From NCBI RefSeq assembly GCF_014158035.1, contig NZ_JACFXW010000001.1:1550001-1614000 (forward strand): DNA of 64,000 bases, written 5' to 3'. The position numbers and the translations under genes are program-made. Source of the DNA: Rhizobium sp. G21. Its GTDB lineage: Bacteria > Pseudomonadota > Alphaproteobacteria > Rhizobiales > Rhizobiaceae. Positions within the stretch are counted from its first letter, which is position 1; every line of letters begins with the position of its first letter. Positions 45,021 to 54,701 of the stretch are shown here, piece after piece. A model generated the notes under the pieces. It was not told the origin of the DNA and searched no databases. It saw nothing but the letters and a program-made list of their open reading frames with translations.

Positions 45021-45920
45021 TCAGAATTTCGGCGCGGTTTTTCCGAGCTTTCGATGCGCGGCGATCACCGTATTGGCCATCAGCATGGCGATCGTCATCG
45101 GGCCCACGCCTTTCGGCACCGGCGTGATGGCGCCGGCCACCAGCTCGCAGGAAGCGAAGTCGCAATCGCCGACCAGTTTGGTCTTGCCCTCGCCCTTTTC
45201 AGGCACAGGCACACGGTTGATGCCGACGTCGATCACGGTGGCGCCGGGCTTGACCCAATCGGCCTTGACCATTTCCGGACGGCCGACGGCGGCGACGAGA
45301 ATATCGGCCGTGGCGCAGACCCCGGCGAGATCCTTGGTGCGGGAATGGGCGGTGGTGACCGTGGCGTTGCGGGTCAGCAGAAGCTGCGCCATCGGCTTGC
45401 CGAACAGATTGGAGCGGCCGATCACCACGGCGTTGAGGCCGGAAAGGTCCTCACCGCGCACCGAGCGCACCAGAATAAGCGCGCCAGCGGGGGTGCAGGA
45501 GATAAGCCCGGTGTCGATATCGCCGGTCGCGAGCTTGCCTGCATTGACCACATGCAGTCCGTCGACATCCTTTTCCGGCAGGATCGACTGAATCACCGCT
45601 TCGGAATCGAGATGCTTGGGCAGCGGGAGCTGCACGAGAATGCCGTGAATGGACGGATCGCCGTTGAGTTCGTCGACCAGCGCTAGCAGGTCCTTCTGGG
45701 TCGTATCGGCGGGCAGCGAGTGCTGGACGGACTTGAAGCCGCATTCCTTGGCCATCTTGCTCTTGGCGCCGACATAGGCCTGGCTGGCGGGATCTTCGCC
45801 GACGAGCACGACCGCGAGACCCGTCTGCACGCCGGTGTCGGCTTGCAACGCCGAAGCGGACGATTTCACCTTATCGATGACGGCCGCCGCCGCTTCGACG
45901 CCATTAATGATGTGAGCCAA
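45021..45920 (-). CDS. folD: bifunctional methylenetetrahydrofolate dehydrogenase/cyclohydrolase
   Basis: 299 aa cytosolic enzyme of one-carbon metabolism. [17 protein letters not shown] holds the catalytic Tyr and Lys; [37 protein letters not shown] (NADP site) and [12 protein letters not shown] are classic FolD segments. I place the start at TTG 45920 ([10 protein letters not shown]) because AAGGAGGG lies directly upstream at good distance. The frame extends to a GTG at 45935, but that would put the ribosome site inside the gene. Convergent with the GNAT pair. Confidence 0.94.
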   Translation of the reverse strand: MAHIINGVEAAAAVIDKVKSSASALQADTGVQTGLAVVLVGEDPASQAYVGAKSKMAKECGFKSVQHSLPADTTQKDLLALVDELNGDPSIHGILVQLPLPKHLDSEAVIQSILPEKDVDGLHVVNAGKLATGDIDTGLISCTPAGALILVRSVRGEDLSGLNAVVIGRSNLFGKPMAQLLLTRNATVTTAHSRTKDLAGVCATADILVAAVGRPEMVKADWVKPGATVIDVGINRVPVPEKGEGKTKLVGDCDFASCELVAGAITPVPKGVGPMTIAMLMANTVIAAHRKLGKTAPKF

Positions 45921-46050
45921 ACTACCCTCCTTCACCGTGCAGTCCCGTCCTTGCGCGCGATCCTAATCGCGCTCGCCGTTCGGCGATTGTCTCAACGCGC
46001 CCCGGACCGGCGCATTGGTGACATGGGCGACGGAGGCGATCAAGACGGGA

Positions 46051-46653
46051 TCAATGGGAATCGCGCTTCGGCGACAGTTGTGAGAGCGTTTGACGCAATT
46101 GCTCGACCTCTTTCCAAAGCCGATCGAGATCCATATCGGTGGAGCGTGGCGCGGCGGCGGGTGACCGGACTATCGCGCGCGGCTCGCGTTCCGGTGACCG
46201 GGCGGGACCGAGGCGATCGTCGTCATGGCTGCCTGCGCCGCCGCCCGCCATGAACTTTTCCGCGGCGCGCCCCAGCAACTGTACGGCCTCGATGAATTTG
46301 AGCAGGTCGTTGTCGGCGTGCTCGACCGGCGGCTGAAACGAGGCCATCGGCGCGATCGACGGCGGCTCGACCCAATCTCGCGGCGCGAGAGGCGGCGGAG
46401 GGGTGGTGCGTTTGGGCTCGGGAGCAATGCCGCGACTGCGGAGAATGGACGATATCTCATCCCGCAAAGCCCGGCGATCCTGGCCTTCATGAGGCGCGGC
46501 CTGGCGCGCTTCGGCGCTTCGGAGATCCATGAGGCGTCGCTCGAGATCCTCGAGCCGCTCGAAGATCGAAACCCAGTCGCGCCTATCACGGCGCTCGACA
46601 TGTCGGGCGCGCTCGGCGTCGGATAGATAATCGAGCAGGGAGCGCGCGTGCAT
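46051..46653 (-). CDS. hypothetical protein with coiled-coil ends
   Basis: 200 aa. The first 75 residues are charged and helical (LSDAERARHVERRDRRDWVS, then IFERLEDLERRLMDLR), the middle is Pro-rich (TTPPPPLAPRDWVEPP), and the tail is again helical (LDRLWKEVEQLRQTLSQL). No membrane segment or known domain. Codon use matches its neighbours. It lies between folD and the WecG-type gene on the same strand. The overlapping plus-strand frames are shadows. Confidence 0.6.
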   Translation of the reverse strand: MHARSLLDYLSDAERARHVERRDRRDWVSIFERLEDLERRLMDLRSAEARQAAPHEGQDRRALRDEISSILRSRGIAPEPKRTTPPPPLAPRDWVEPPSIAPMASFQPPVEHADNDLLKFIEAVQLLGRAAEKFMAGGGAGSHDDDRLGPARSPEREPRAIVRSPAAAPRSTDMDLDRLWKEVEQLRQTLSQLSPKRDSH

Positions 46654-46726
46654 TCGCCGTCTCAGTTCGGGTTAAACAATCGTCTTCGACTTTACCCATT
46701 GTACATTCATTTTGGTAAATGAAGCC

Positions 46727-47572
46727 TTAATCCCGCTTGCCGGGGTTTGTGATCAGCAGGGGCCTGCGCACGCGCTGGGTCGGGGCCTTTGCGGTTTTGC
46801 CGGCTGCGAGGCGTCGCGCGGTATGCGCCACGACATGAAACAGAAAGACAGGCCCGCCGATGAAGTAGCGGCCCGCGAGGCGGCGCGGCTCCTGCAGGAA
46901 GCGATAGAACCATTCCACCCGCATCTTGCGCACGAATGCCGGCGCGCGAGGCACTTCCCCCGCCACGAAATCGAAAAGAGCGCCGACGCCGAGCACGAGG
47001 CGCGCGTGTTCGGGCCTGATATGGCGATCGATCCATTTTTCCTGGCGCGGCGTGCCCATGGCCACCAGGAGAATGTCCAGCTTCATCGCCGCAGCTTCGG
47101 CCAGGATTTCGCTGGACTGGTCCTCATGAAAATAACCGTGATGAATGGGAATGATCTCGTGCCAGGGCGCATGCTGTTCGAAATTGCGGCTGGCGCGCAA
47201 GAGGATCTCCGGCCGCGCGCCGATCAAGCCGATCCGCTTGGGCCGCGTCATGTAGGTCAGTAGCGACGGCACGAAATCGGTGCCGTTGAGATTGGCGGGG
47301 AAAGACGCCCCATGCGCCAGGATCGATGCGATGTCGACGCCGATGCCGTCGGGCAGCACCAGATGGCGATCCAACGCCTCGCGATATCCATGGTCGCGAA
47401 ACATGATGTTGGCGTTGTGGGCGTTGATGAAGGAGATCACCGTCTGTCCCACCGGGACCTCGGCCAGCGCGTTCACGAATGTAAAGGCGTCCGCCCAGCC
47501 CAGATCGCAGACCGGAAGACCGAGAATCTCCCGATGCGAACTGAACACCGCCATATTCGAAACGATATTCAT
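46727..47572 (-). CDS. WecG/TagA/CpsF-family glycosyltransferase
   Basis: 281 aa from ATG 47572 (MNIVSNMAVFSS), with GAGGAG upstream. Family motifs: FINAHNANIMF, LPDGIGVDIA, VAMGTPRQEKW, GVGALFDFVAGEVPRAP and EWFYRFLQEPRRLAGRY. These enzymes add N-acetylmannosaminuronic acid or similar sugars to lipid-linked precursors of surface polysaccharides. The C-terminus is basic (KTAKAPTQRVRRP). No other polysaccharide gene is nearby, so the polymer is unknown. Its 5' region is the AT-rich spacer before the flagellar block. Confidence 0.9.
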   Translation of the reverse strand: MNIVSNMAVFSSHREILGLPVCDLGWADAFTFVNALAEVPVGQTVISFINAHNANIMFRDHGYREALDRHLVLPDGIGVDIASILAHGASFPANLNGTDFVPSLLTYMTRPKRIGLIGARPEILLRASRNFEQHAPWHEIIPIHHGYFHEDQSSEILAEAAAMKLDILLVAMGTPRQEKWIDRHIRPEHARLVLGVGALFDFVAGEVPRAPAFVRKMRVEWFYRFLQEPRRLAGRYFIGGPVFLFHVVAHTARRLAAGKTAKAPTQRVRRPLLITNPGKRD

Positions 47573-48025
47573 GCTGCTACTCCTCACGCGGACACAAGCG
47601 GCTGGACCCATCAGCCGGCTCAGAAGGTCGCGGTCGGGAAAACAACACCCCGGAAGGCACAGTCATCCGCCCCGTCTTCACTGTCGATGAAGTAACACGG
47701 GGCGCTAAAATGGCCTTTAAGTAAATTGATAGAATGCCGCGCGAGCAGCTAACGATGAGTTTACCATCGTATATTATGTATATATATCAATAATTTATAC
47801 TGAAGTTGCCTCGATCTCTCGTCGCAGCCGTCCAAATAAATATCCGGCGCGCCTATCTCATCGCGATCAAAATATGTTTCGTTATAGTTCAAAACATGTA
47901 TCGAAACAGGATATATCCAATATTTAGACTTATTTTAGTCGATGACGCAAGGAAATCTTAACGATCATCTTGCGCCAGCAGGCTGCGCGTTGGCTGAAGT
48001 TAACGGACGCAGCCCCGATCGCGTC
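47573..48025. other. AT-rich intergenic region between glycosyltransferase and flagellar operon
   Basis: From about 47700 to 47960 the sequence is far more AT-rich than the rest of the window, with runs such as tatattatgtatatatatc near 47770. It lies upstream of the WecG-type gene and downstream of the last flagellar gene. Such stretches in rhizobia often bind H-NS-like MucR/Ros regulators of polysaccharide genes (inference). No gene or tRNA is seen. Confidence 0.5.
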
Positions 48026-48562
48026 TCAATGGCCGCCCTCGGCGGCCTTGCCAGCCGGAATATCCGCCGGCGGCGTTTCGTGAACGATGTTCTGCGTTTT
48101 GTCCGCCCGCTGCTGGCGTAGATCTTCCTTGGAGAGATAGTCGATCTGCTCGAAGACGACGTCCACCACGACCTCGGACCCCAGCCGCTTGTTGAGCGCG
48201 TTCTTGATGCGCTCGCGGAACGCCTTGACGTCGAGCTCCCTGTTGTCGCCGACACGGATGATCTGATCGCCGACGAGGGCGGTGTAGAGTTCATCCGTCA
48301 GCACCGCCGGGATCGGCAGCGTGACTTCGCCCATCTTCGACTTGTCGACGATGTAGGACGTCTTGGTCAGAAAATAGCCTGCCACATCTGCGTTCTTGAT
48401 CACCGGCAAGGTGACCATTTCGCCATGGACGAGTTCCTGCACCGCCTTTTTCTTTTCGGCCTCGGCGTTGGGATCTTCCGGCTTGGCGAGCTGGATCGAC
48501 CCGTAGACCGCGCCCAAAGTGACGATGGCGACCCAGACTCCCGTGGCGATGAGTTTGATCAT
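48026..48562 (-). CDS. membrane-anchored hypothetical protein at the end of the flagellar operon
   Basis: 178 aa. An uncleaved N-terminal helix (LIATGVWVAIVTLGAVYGSI) anchors a periplasmic region. Charged segment PNAEAEKKKAVQ follows, then AGYFLTKTSYIVDK and a FliL-like stretch (LDVKAFRERIKNALNKRLG, SEVVVDVVFEQIDYLSKED). That layout recalls FliL, but length and context only allow a tentative comparison. It starts 6 bases after the preceding gene stops and is the last of the run. Rhizobial flagellar clusters carry an equivalent uncharacterised gene here. Confidence 0.65.
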   Translation of the reverse strand: MIKLIATGVWVAIVTLGAVYGSIQLAKPEDPNAEAEKKKAVQELVHGEMVTLPVIKNADVAGYFLTKTSYIVDKSKMGEVTLPIPAVLTDELYTALVGDQIIRVGDNRELDVKAFRERIKNALNKRLGSEVVVDVVFEQIDYLSKEDLRQQRADKTQNIVHETPPADIPAGKAAEGGH

Positions 48563-48568
48563 GACGTG

Positions 48569-48949
48569 TTAGATCTCGCCGTAACGAAACTGTTCCTGGG
48601 TATAGGTGCCGTCGCCATCCTGTTCGCGCGCCGCCGTCTTGAGGATGTCGGTAACGGTGCGCACCGCGTTGAGATGCGCTTCCAGCCGCCGTGCGTTGAG
48701 CATCAGCTTCTGCTTGAGGAATTTCATCTGCGTGGACAGGCCGTTCGGCAGTTCGCTCGGCGCGCTGTCCTTGCACAGCATCGTCAATTCATACAGGCAA
48801 CGGCTCTTATGCGCGTTCGACGCCTTGATGTCGAATTCGACGTCCTTGCCGATCCGCTCGTTCTCGTTGTCGATGATCAGCTCCAGCCGGCCGAGCACGG
48901 TCTTGATCCGCATTTCCTTGAAATTGTCTTCAGTGAGCGCCGTCGCCAT
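48569..48949 (-). CDS. flagellar accessory protein, FlgN-like
   Basis: 126 aa, soluble and almost entirely helical (EDNFKEMRIKTVLGRLELII, MKFLKQKLMLNARRLEAHLN). The position after the FlgJ-like gene and the coiled-coil character fit a FlgN-type chaperone for hook-junction proteins FlgK and FlgL, both encoded in this operon. The assignment rests mostly on context. GGAGAACG precedes the ATG. Confidence 0.5.
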   Translation of the reverse strand: MATALTEDNFKEMRIKTVLGRLELIIDNENERIGKDVEFDIKASNAHKSRCLYELTMLCKDSAPSELPNGLSTQMKFLKQKLMLNARRLEAHLNAVRTVTDILKTAAREQDGDGTYTQEQFRYGEI

Positions 48950-48986
48950 TATGTTCGTTCTCCAATGTCGCTAAGCATGGGGATAC

Positions 48987-49535
48987 TCAGACACGCTTCT
49001 TCTTGTCGTCTTCGGCGAAGGAGCCGGGCAGAAATTCGTCCAGCGCCTTCATTTCAAACCGTTGAAGGCTTCGGGACGTCATGCTCTGGCGCTCCGACAG
49101 CTCGGCCTTCTCGACCTCGGGAGTCCTCTGCGCCTGGCGGGAAGCAAGCTGCTCGGCGATGCCGACGCCGCGGCCCCTCGAAATCTCGTTGCCCATCTGC
49201 TCGGCCATCATGCTTTTCCAGATCTCGCCGGCGGAGCCCTTGCCGTAGACCTCCTCGCTGTCGGGCAGCATGGTCTTGATGAAGTTCTGCAGCACCATGG
49301 CTTCGAACTTGCGATAGGGCTCCGGGATGTCCTTGTCCTTGCCGCTCGGACCGCTGCTGGTGCGAATGTGGTCGCGGACGATATTCGAGTCGAACCCGGC
49401 ATCGGCGCCGTTCAGCTTGCGGGCTTCGGCGACCGCGATGCCGGCCTTGAGTTTCGCCTGGGCGATCTCGACCTGCGCCGGATCGGCGGCGTTGATCACG
49501 TCCTGGATGATGTCGGTGGGAGGATTGATCGCCAT
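48987..49535 (-). CDS. rod-binding protein (CheL / FlgJ N-terminal type)
   Basis: 182 aa from ATG 49535 (MAINPPTDIIQDVINAADP); a GTG at 49580 with AAAGG upstream is an alternative adding 15 residues. The core FEAMVLQNFIKTMLPDSEEV, then GSAGEIWKSMMAEQMGNEIS and GRGVGIAEQLA, is the rod-binding domain of FlgJ, without the muramidase half, as in the CheL proteins of alphaproteobacteria. It probably caps or guides rod assembly in the periplasm. Confidence 0.85.
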   Translation of the reverse strand: MAINPPTDIIQDVINAADPAQVEIAQAKLKAGIAVAEARKLNGADAGFDSNIVRDHIRTSSGPSGKDKDIPEPYRKFEAMVLQNFIKTMLPDSEEVYGKGSAGEIWKSMMAEQMGNEISRGRGVGIAEQLASRQAQRTPEVEKAELSERQSMTSRSLQRFEMKALDEFLPGSFAEDDKKKRV

Positions 49536-49629
49536 GGAGAATGAGACGCCGTCATGCTTCAAGAATTTGCTGAAGAACACAATGGCCTTTCAAGCTTGAC
49601 CGTGGCTTATCGCCATATCAGCGGCGGCG

Positions 49630-50034
49630 TCAGGGCCGGTCGAAGCCGTCCAGAAGCGTTCTCTGCTCGATGAGATCATAGATCGCGTTGTCGTCGGCCT
49701 CGCGGCGTTCGTCGGTCAGCGCCTCCTTGCGGTGCTCGTCGAGCCGGTCGCCCTTGGCGCGTTCCTTGCGCATCCGCCCTTCATGGATCTCCTGCACGGT
49801 GGCGAGATGCTGGTCACGGGCCGTGAGCCGGCCGATCTGGCTGGCGTAGAGGCTCGTGAAGACCTGATGCACCGGCGAGAGAGAGCCCAGCGCCTCCACC
49901 GTCACGTCGAGGCTGCGCTGGATCTCCGCCCGTGCGCGGGTGGTCGACGCGAGATCGGCCTGCGCCATGTTTTCCAACTGCCGCTGCACGCGGACGAGAC
50001 GAGCGAGCTTTTCCGACCGCGGGAGTTTCGCCAT
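49630..50034 (-). CDS. FliJ-like flagellar export accessory protein
   Basis: 134 aa, long coiled coil throughout (RSEKLARLVRVQRQLENMAQ, ARAEIQRSLDV, RMRKERAKGDRLDEHRKEAL). It starts 4 bases after fliR with GAGGTGA upstream, so it is in the operon. Size and helical character match FliJ, but I see no diagnostic motif and call it from context. Confidence 0.55.
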   Translation of the reverse strand: MAKLPRSEKLARLVRVQRQLENMAQADLASTTRARAEIQRSLDVTVEALGSLSPVHQVFTSLYASQIGRLTARDQHLATVQEIHEGRMRKERAKGDRLDEHRKEALTDERREADDNAIYDLIEQRTLLDGFDRP

Positions 50035-50037
50035 GCG

Positions 50038-50784
50038 TCACCTCAAGATCTGGCTGAAGCCGTCGCCGAACAGAGACAGCATGGCCGCAGCGCCAAAATA
50101 AAGCAGGATCGTACCGCCAAGCACCATGTATGGCGTGGAGATGAAGAACACCGGCACCACGGGCGCGAGCTTGTTGATGAAGCCGATCGCCATGTTGAAC
50201 AAGACGTTGAACAGGATGAAAGGGCTCGCCAGCCTCAGCATGATCGCGAAGGTGGTCGACAGCGTGTCCACCAGAGACACGAGCGCCTTCTGGGCTTCGA
50301 AGCCCGTCCCCGGCGGCCAGGTCTTGTAGGATTGGGCGATAGCGAGAAACAGCTGGTGATGGAAATCCAGCATGAACAGCACCATCAAGCCGGCGAAGGT
50401 GAGCAAATTGGTGAGCTGGCCTTCGCTGGTGTCGTCGAGGATGTCGTTTGCGGGCGGGGTGTTCAAGCCGATCATCATGGTGATGACGGTGCCGAGAAAC
50501 TGCAGTCCCAGCGCATAGAATCGGGTGATCAGCCCCAGCACGACGCCCGTGAGCGTTTCCATCGCGATCAGACCGACATAGCTGGCGATGCCGCGACCGA
50601 TATTGGGATAGACGTCGTTCCACATCAGCGGCAGAAGCGCCAGCGAGACGGTCGCGGCGATGAACAGCCTGATCATCACGGGAACGCGGGCCGTCGAGAA
50701 GCCCGGCAGGACCATGATGCAGCCCCCGATGCGGCAGAACACCACAACGAGGGCCAGCACCAGACCTTCGGGATCCTGGATCAT
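50038..50784 (-). CDS. fliR: flagellar biosynthetic protein FliR
   Basis: 248 aa integral membrane part of the type III export gate. Multiple hydrophobic helices ([56 protein letters not shown]). [15 protein letters not shown] and [11 protein letters not shown] are typical FliR segments. ATG 50784 overlaps the flhA stop (ATGA). The frame is open further upstream to 51573, but that part lies within flhA. Confidence 0.95.
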   Translation of the reverse strand: MIQDPEGLVLALVVVFCRIGGCIMVLPGFSTARVPVMIRLFIAATVSLALLPLMWNDVYPNIGRGIASYVGLIAMETLTGVVLGLITRFYALGLQFLGTVITMMIGLNTPPANDILDDTSEGQLTNLLTFAGLMVLFMLDFHHQLFLAIAQSYKTWPPGTGFEAQKALVSLVDTLSTTFAIMLRLASPFILFNVLFNMAIGFINKLAPVVPVFFISTPYMVLGGTILLYFGAAAMLSLFGDGFSQILR

Positions 50785-52870
50785 GAAATGGTTCCGAGGA
50801 TCTTGATCTCGATGCCCTTGGCGAGCTCCACATGCGACAGCACCGGCAATGTGGCGAACAGCCGTTCGATGATCATGCGCACATAGGAGCGGGTTTCCGG
50901 CGAGGTGACCAGAACGAAGGGCAATCCGCGGTCGAGATATTCGCGCACCACCTTGGTGGCCTGTTCCGAGAATTCCTCGAGGTGGCGCGGATCGATGTCG
51001 AACTCGATGATCTCGCCCTTGGCGTCGCGCTTGATCGCCTGGTGAAACACCATGTCCCATTTGTTGCCGAGCCGAAGCACGCGCAACACGCCATTGTCCG
51101 ACAGGTCGCCGCAGATCTGCTGCGCCATGCGCACGCGGACATGTTCGACGATCTGCTCGGTCTTGCGCACATGCGGAGCGAGTTCGGCGACCGCTTCGAG
51201 GATGAGATGCAGGTTGCGGATCGAGACGCGCTCGGCCAGCAGCAGCTTGAGCACCGCCTGCAGGCCCGAATAGGACATGTGCGTGGTGCAGATTTCGTCG
51301 GCCAGTTTTTTGTATTCCGGATCGAGCCGGTCGATGAGGATCTTGACGTCCTTGTAGGACAGAAGCTGCGGCAGGTTGTTGCGGATGACTTCCGACAGAT
51401 GCGTGAGCACGACCGAGACGTTGTCGATCGGATGGAAGCCTTCGCGCTTGAGTTCTTCGGTGAAGGTTTCGACCACGGAGACGGCCGGCATGCGAAGGCG
51501 GGTTCGCGCACATCGTCGCCCGGCACCGTCGGTCGGCGTCCGCCGCCGGTGATGACAAGCACTTCGCCGACACGCAGCAGATTCGAGGCCACTGTCGTGC
51601 CGTGGATGCGGATATGATAGGACTTGTCGGGAATTCCGAGCTCGTCCGACACCTTGATTTCTGGCACGACGAAGCCGTACTGGCTGGCGAATTTCTTGCG
51701 CATCTTGCCGACGCGGAAGGCCAGTTCCTGGTGCGCGCCCAGCAGGCGGGTGGAGACCTGCTTGCCGAGCTGCAGCTCGATCTCCGGCGTCCTGAGCGCG
51801 TTCTTGACGGAATCCTTGTCCTGCTCCTTGACCTCGGAGGCTTTCTTCTGCTCCTCGACCATGCGCTTGGCCTGGTTTTCAGCCTCGATGCGGCGCGGGA
51901 TCACATAGCTGCCGAACGCGAGAATCACGCCGAGAGCGGTGAAGGGAAAGAAGGGAAGCCCCGGCACCAGCGCCAGCGTGAAGACGAGACCCGCCGACAT
52001 TGCGAGCGCGCGGGGATAGCCCGCCAGCTGATCGACGACAGCCTTGTCGGTGGTGCCCGTCTGGCCGCCGCGCGACACCAGCAAGCCCGCCGCCAAGGAG
52101 ATGATCAGCGCGGGAATCTGAGACACGAGACCGTCGCCGACCGACAGCTTGACGAAGACGTCGGCGGCTTCGGTGAGCTCCATTCCGTGGCGGAAATAGC
52201 CGATGATGATGCCGCCGAAAATGTTGATCGCGGTGATCAGGAGACCCGCGACGGCGTCGCCGCGCACGAATTTCGAGGCGCCGTCCATGGCCCCGAAGAA
52301 GGAGCTTTCATCCTCGAGTTCTTTTCTGCGCCGGCGCGCTTCGCTTTCGTCGATCATGCCGGCGGACAAGTCCGCGTCGATAGACATCTGCTTGCCGGGG
52401 ATGGCGTCCAAGGTGAAGCGGGCGCCGACTTCGGCGATGCGGGTCGCGCCCTTGGTGATGACGATGAAGTTCACTACGATCAGGATCAGGAAGACGATCA
52501 GACCGATGACGAAATCGCCCGACATCACCAGGCTGGCGAAACCGGCGATGACATGACCCGCCGCCTCGTGGCCTTCATTGCCGTGCGACAGGATCACGCG
52601 CGTCGTGGCGATGTTCAGCGACAGGCGCGTCATCGTCGCGATCAGCAGGATCGTCGGAAAAGACGAGAAATCCAGCGGCTTCTGGATCCAGAGAGCCACC
52701 ATCAGAATCAGCACGGAGAAGGAAATCGAGAAAGCGAGGCCCAGATCGATCAGGAATGCCGGTATCGGCAAAAACAGGATCGACAGGATCGCGATAATAC
52801 CGATCGCGAAGCCGATATCGCGCCCTTTTGGGGCGACTTTTGGAACTGTAATCGACTGAACATCAGCCAT
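50781..52870 (-). pseudogene. flhA: flagellar export protein FlhA, frameshifted
   Basis: The repaired product has 696 aa, full length. The N-terminal half has eight membrane helices and the FHIPEP signature region ([26 protein letters not shown]). The cytoplasmic C-terminal half docks export cargo ([26 protein letters not shown]). The frame is lost at C 51493, where CC is expected on the plus strand: restoring it gives [16 protein letters not shown]. Flanking genes fliR and fliQ are intact, so a sequence error is the simplest explanation. Starts 93 bases after fliQ. Confidence 0.95.
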
Positions 52871-52963
52871 AAATCTTCCGCCTCTTCATGAAGCCGCTAT
52901 TCCACGAGATAGCGGATAGCAGCGGAAGCTTGCGCGAAGTGTTCGGCGTCCGGCCTTCGGGGG

Positions 52964-53230
52964 CTAGAAGCCGCTTTGCACGCGCGAGAAGATCATGGTC
53001 GTGAAGATGGACATCTGCGATCCGATGAACGGCGCGGACAAAGCCACCGCCGCGAAGACCGCGAGGATTTTCGGCACGAAGGTCAGGGTGATTTCCTGAA
53101 CCTGCGTCAGGGCCTGCAGCAGCGCCACCACGACGCCGACGATCATTGCGGCGAGAACGGCGGGGCCGGAAGCCACGAGAACCGTCCAGATCGCGGCTTG
53201 CACCATATCCAGGGCGTCAGCCTCATTCAT
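52964..53230 (-). CDS. fliQ: flagellar biosynthetic protein FliQ
   Basis: 88 aa with two membrane helices (AIWTVLVASGPAVLAAMIVGVVVALL and LAVFAAVALSAPFIGSQM) flanking QALTQVQEITLTFVPK, the hallmark of FliQ. Part of the FliPQR export gate. Lies between flgD and flhA in the operon. Confidence 0.95.
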   Translation of the reverse strand: MNEADALDMVQAAIWTVLVASGPAVLAAMIVGVVVALLQALTQVQEITLTFVPKILAVFAAVALSAPFIGSQMSIFTTMIFSRVQSGF

Positions 53231-53254
53231 AGCCGGTCCTCTTGCGCTGTCGTC

Positions 53255-53785
53255 TCAGGTTCCGTCCGAACCGTCGTTATTGTTGTCTACACCACCCGTC
53301 GAGCTTTCACCATTGTCCCCGGAGGAATCGTTGGTTCCATCGGAAGAGGAGCTTGCGGAGAGAATTGTGATGCCCTCCGCGAGCGTCACCTCCTCGCCGG
53401 ATTTCAAGGTGGCGACGATGCCGTCCGCCTTGATCGCGATGGATTCGACCACGCCGCTGGTTTTTCCGTCGGCGCTCTCGATCGTCTTGCCGATATAGTT
53501 GGCGGCTGTGGCGAGCGAATTCTGCGAGATTACGTTTTCGAGCGCGGTGTTCGTCTTGATCTGCTGTTCGACCTGCGAGAACGACGCGAGCTGCGCCATC
53601 TGTTCTGTGGCGTCCATCGGATCGGTCGGATCCTGGTTCTCCATCTGCGCGACGAGAAGCTGCAGGAAGTTATTGTAGTCCAGCGTCGCCGCTTTCGCGT
53701 CGGCATTTGTCGTCGACGTCGTGTTGGTGGGCGGCGTCGTGCTGGTCGACGTCGCCGAAAGCGCCGTCAGCGCGCTCATTGCCAT
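53255..53785 (-). CDS. flgD: flagellar hook assembly scaffold FlgD
   Basis: 176 aa. [43 protein letters not shown] is split here as the FlgD cap signature: [20 protein letters not shown] followed by [15 protein letters not shown]. The C-terminal third is a short beta part and then a low-complexity Ser/Asp/Asn/Gly tail ([14 protein letters not shown]) that is unusually acidic. Start overlaps the flbT stop by 10 bases. Needed as hook cap in the periplasm. Confidence 0.93.
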   Translation of the reverse strand: MAMSALTALSATSTSTTPPTNTTSTTNADAKAATLDYNNFLQLLVAQMENQDPTDPMDATEQMAQLASFSQVEQQIKTNTALENVISQNSLATAANYIGKTIESADGKTSGVVESIAIKADGIVATLKSGEEVTLAEGITILSASSSSDGTNDSSGDNGESSTGGVDNNNDGSDGT

Positions 53786-54225
53786 GGAGCGATCTCCCTG
53801 CGGATATTTTCGCGAACCGCCGGCGTCATTTCCTGATTGCTGAGGATCTTCTCCTCGATGGCGTAGAGGCCGCGGATGGCTTTGAGCGCCTCGAAGGGCT
53901 TGCCCGAGGTCACGATCGCATCGACGCGCTTCAGCTCCGCCAGGATCTCTTCGTTCTGGAAGCTCGCGAGCAACATCACGATCGACTTCTTGAACATCTG
54001 TTTGGACTGTTCGGCGCCTTCGGGATTGATGAGCATCATCTGAACGATGAAGTAGAGCTGCTTGAGCGGCGTCGTCGCGCCTTCGGGCTGCAGCACGTGG
54101 TTTTCGAGCAGGAAGGTCACATCGTTGAGGAACTCGATGGCGACTTTGCGATCAACCCTGAGAACAGCCCCATTGATGAAAATCCGCTCTCCGGATTTGA
54201 GAGAAATACGCAAAGTGCTCTTCAT
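53776..54225 (-). CDS. flbT: flagellin synthesis repressor FlbT
   Basis: 149 aa cytosolic protein that in Caulobacter and rhizobia controls flagellin mRNA together with FlaF. It opens [20 protein letters not shown], and continues with [16 protein letters not shown]-like text ([20 protein letters not shown]) and [18 protein letters not shown]. Its ATG overlaps the flaF stop (ATGA), so the pair is coupled. Confidence 0.95.
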   Translation of the reverse strand: MKSTLRISLKSGERIFINGAVLRVDRKVAIEFLNDVTFLLENHVLQPEGATTPLKQLYFIVQMMLINPEGAEQSKQMFKKSIVMLLASFQNEEILAELKRVDAIVTSGKPFEALKAIRGLYAIEEKILSNQEMTPAVRENIRREIAPWQ

Positions 54226-54569
54226 TTCAGTCCATCCCTGATGATGGTTATGATATCCGCAATACCTTTGAAATTTACGGACTGTCGCATTCTGATCCGG
54301 TCAACCTCCTTGAGGATCCAGATCCCTATGGAGATCAGGTCCGCCTTGAGATTTGCGGGCAACTGGTTGTCGGCGAGCCGGAGGTCATCGATGAGAGCCA
54401 CCCAAACTCGCCGGGTGTAATAGAGCGCCTCGACGGCCTCCCGGGATTCACGGCCCTTATGTTCGGCGGCACGCAAGAGAGTCACGGCGCGATCAAGAAC
54501 CTGCTTTTCGCGTTCCCGCGAGTCGGCGACATCATCCGCCATAATTTCTGCGTAGGAAAACTGGTACAT
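54222..54569 (-). CDS. flaF: flagellar biosynthesis regulator FlaF
   Basis: 115 aa helical protein, partner of FlbT in coupling flagellin synthesis to assembly. It opens [40 protein letters not shown] and LWVAL-type [19 protein letters not shown] are family features. Spacer of 132 bases to flgL. Confidence 0.93.
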   Translation of the reverse strand: MYQFSYAEIMADDVADSREREKQVLDRAVTLLRAAEHKGRESREAVEALYYTRRVWVALIDDLRLADNQLPANLKADLISIGIWILKEVDRIRMRQSVNFKGIADIITIIRDGLK

Positions 54570-54701
54570 TCAGCCCCTCATATTCCGGTCATTTTTGAAG
54601 CGTATCTGGTTTGCCTGAAGCCAAGCTTACGCTTCCAGAAAAGGTTCGTTTCATAAAGTCCGAGAAACGTCCGGCGCGGCCTATCCAACCGCGCCAACTC
54701 C

